This document shows, piece by piece, positions 63,887-64,000 of a stretch of DNA of 64,000 nt (positions are counted from its first letter, which is position 1; each line of letters opens with the position of its first letter). A program made the translations under genes and the position numbers. The notes below the pieces were generated by a model. The model saw nothing but the letters and a program-made list of their open reading frames with translations. It was not told where the DNA came from and ran no database searches. The stretch lies in NCBI RefSeq assembly GCF_021390325.1, contig NZ_JAJUWU010000018.1, forward strand, positions 112,533 through 176,532, read 5' to 3'. Source of the DNA: Jiella avicenniae. GTDB taxonomy: Bacteria > Pseudomonadota > Alphaproteobacteria > Rhizobiales > Rhizobiaceae.

Positions 63887-64000
63887 TCATGCAAAGGCCT
63901 TTTTGTCCCTCTGCATGGCATTGAGGACGGTGAGAAGCTTTCTGGCGACGGCGATGATCGCGACCTTCTTGGATCCCGATCTTTCGGTGACGGCGTTGAA
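63887..64000 (-). mobile_element. IS110-type transposase, C-terminal 37 residues
   Basis: The gene enters from the right and ends here. Read on the minus strand: FNAVTERSGSKKVAIIAVAR then KLLTVLNAMQRDKKAFA and stop. The KVA-AVARKLL-LNAM segment is the standard end of IS110-family DEDD transposases. IS110 elements usually lack terminal inverted repeats, and none is seen. The element's left boundary cannot be set; it probably lies within about 100 bases after the stop. Confidence 0.8.

Overview
The window is GC-rich, densely packed chromosomal DNA, probably from an alphaproteobacterium of the order Hyphomicrobiales (Rhizobiales). Supporting this are the large 1,637-residue NAD-glutamate dehydrogenase, a serC leader of the alphaproteobacterial type, an NDUFA9-like/TauE/UppP/GST neighbourhood, the carboxy(nor)spermidine route of polyamine synthesis, Tat-exported periplasmic proteins and short 'CGTCATCCCGGG' intergenic repeats. 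This placement is inferred from gene content only. No rRNA, tRNA, CRISPR array or prophage was seen. The only mobile element is the tail of an IS110-type transposase at the right edge.

Layout. 1-4.4 kb: the N-terminus of a SorC-family regulator, then a permuted ATP-grasp / alpha-E / Anbu proteasome-like cluster and a candidate small RNA. 4.4-8.4 kb: a Tat-exported L,D-transpeptidase, a gamma-glutamyltransferase-family enzyme and a small secreted protein. 8.6-21.8 kb: the most coherent block, apparently a peptide-to-hydroxyproline catabolic region. It holds a hydroxyproline 2-epimerase, a D-amino-acid dehydrogenase, a DHDPS-family deaminase, a GntR/FCD regulator, an M24 Xaa-Pro-type peptidase, a CobW metallochaperone GTPase, two tandem COG1228 amidohydrolases (prolidase-like) and a four-gene ABC importer. 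Two matching 28-bp operator-like sites, one before the epimerase-pathway operon and one in the divergent promoter between cobW and the amidohydrolases, tie both halves to one regulator. 22-24.4 kb: carboxynorspermidine decarboxylase and its dehydrogenase.

24.6-33.5 kb: a membrane protein, an alanine/glycine-sodium symporter, FolD, an MltB-type transglycosylase and a run of small lipoproteins and secreted proteins. 33.6-34.9 kb: nicotinamidase plus sirtuin, a natural NAD-salvage pair. 35.3-40.2 kb: the prkA-yeaH-spoVR stress triad. 40.2-41.3 kb: a translationally coupled pair, a RusA-like nuclease and a protein with a restriction-nuclease-like half and a HEPN half, which may be a small undescribed nuclease or toxin module.

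41.5-47.9 kb: NDUFA9-like protein, TauE/SafE permease, UppP, GST, aldo/keto reductase, GFA-fold zinc protein and a GNAT acetyltransferase. 48-51.4 kb: serA and serC, separated by repeat-rich DNA, with a structured leader before serC. 51.7-58.6 kb: RlpA-like protein, small envelope proteins, ZapE, an Inh-type inhibitor lipoprotein, beta-carbonic anhydrase, a DUF3800 protein and PdxY. 58.8-63.7 kb: NAD-glutamate dehydrogenase. Most large ORFs antisense to these genes are high-GC shadows and are not annotated.
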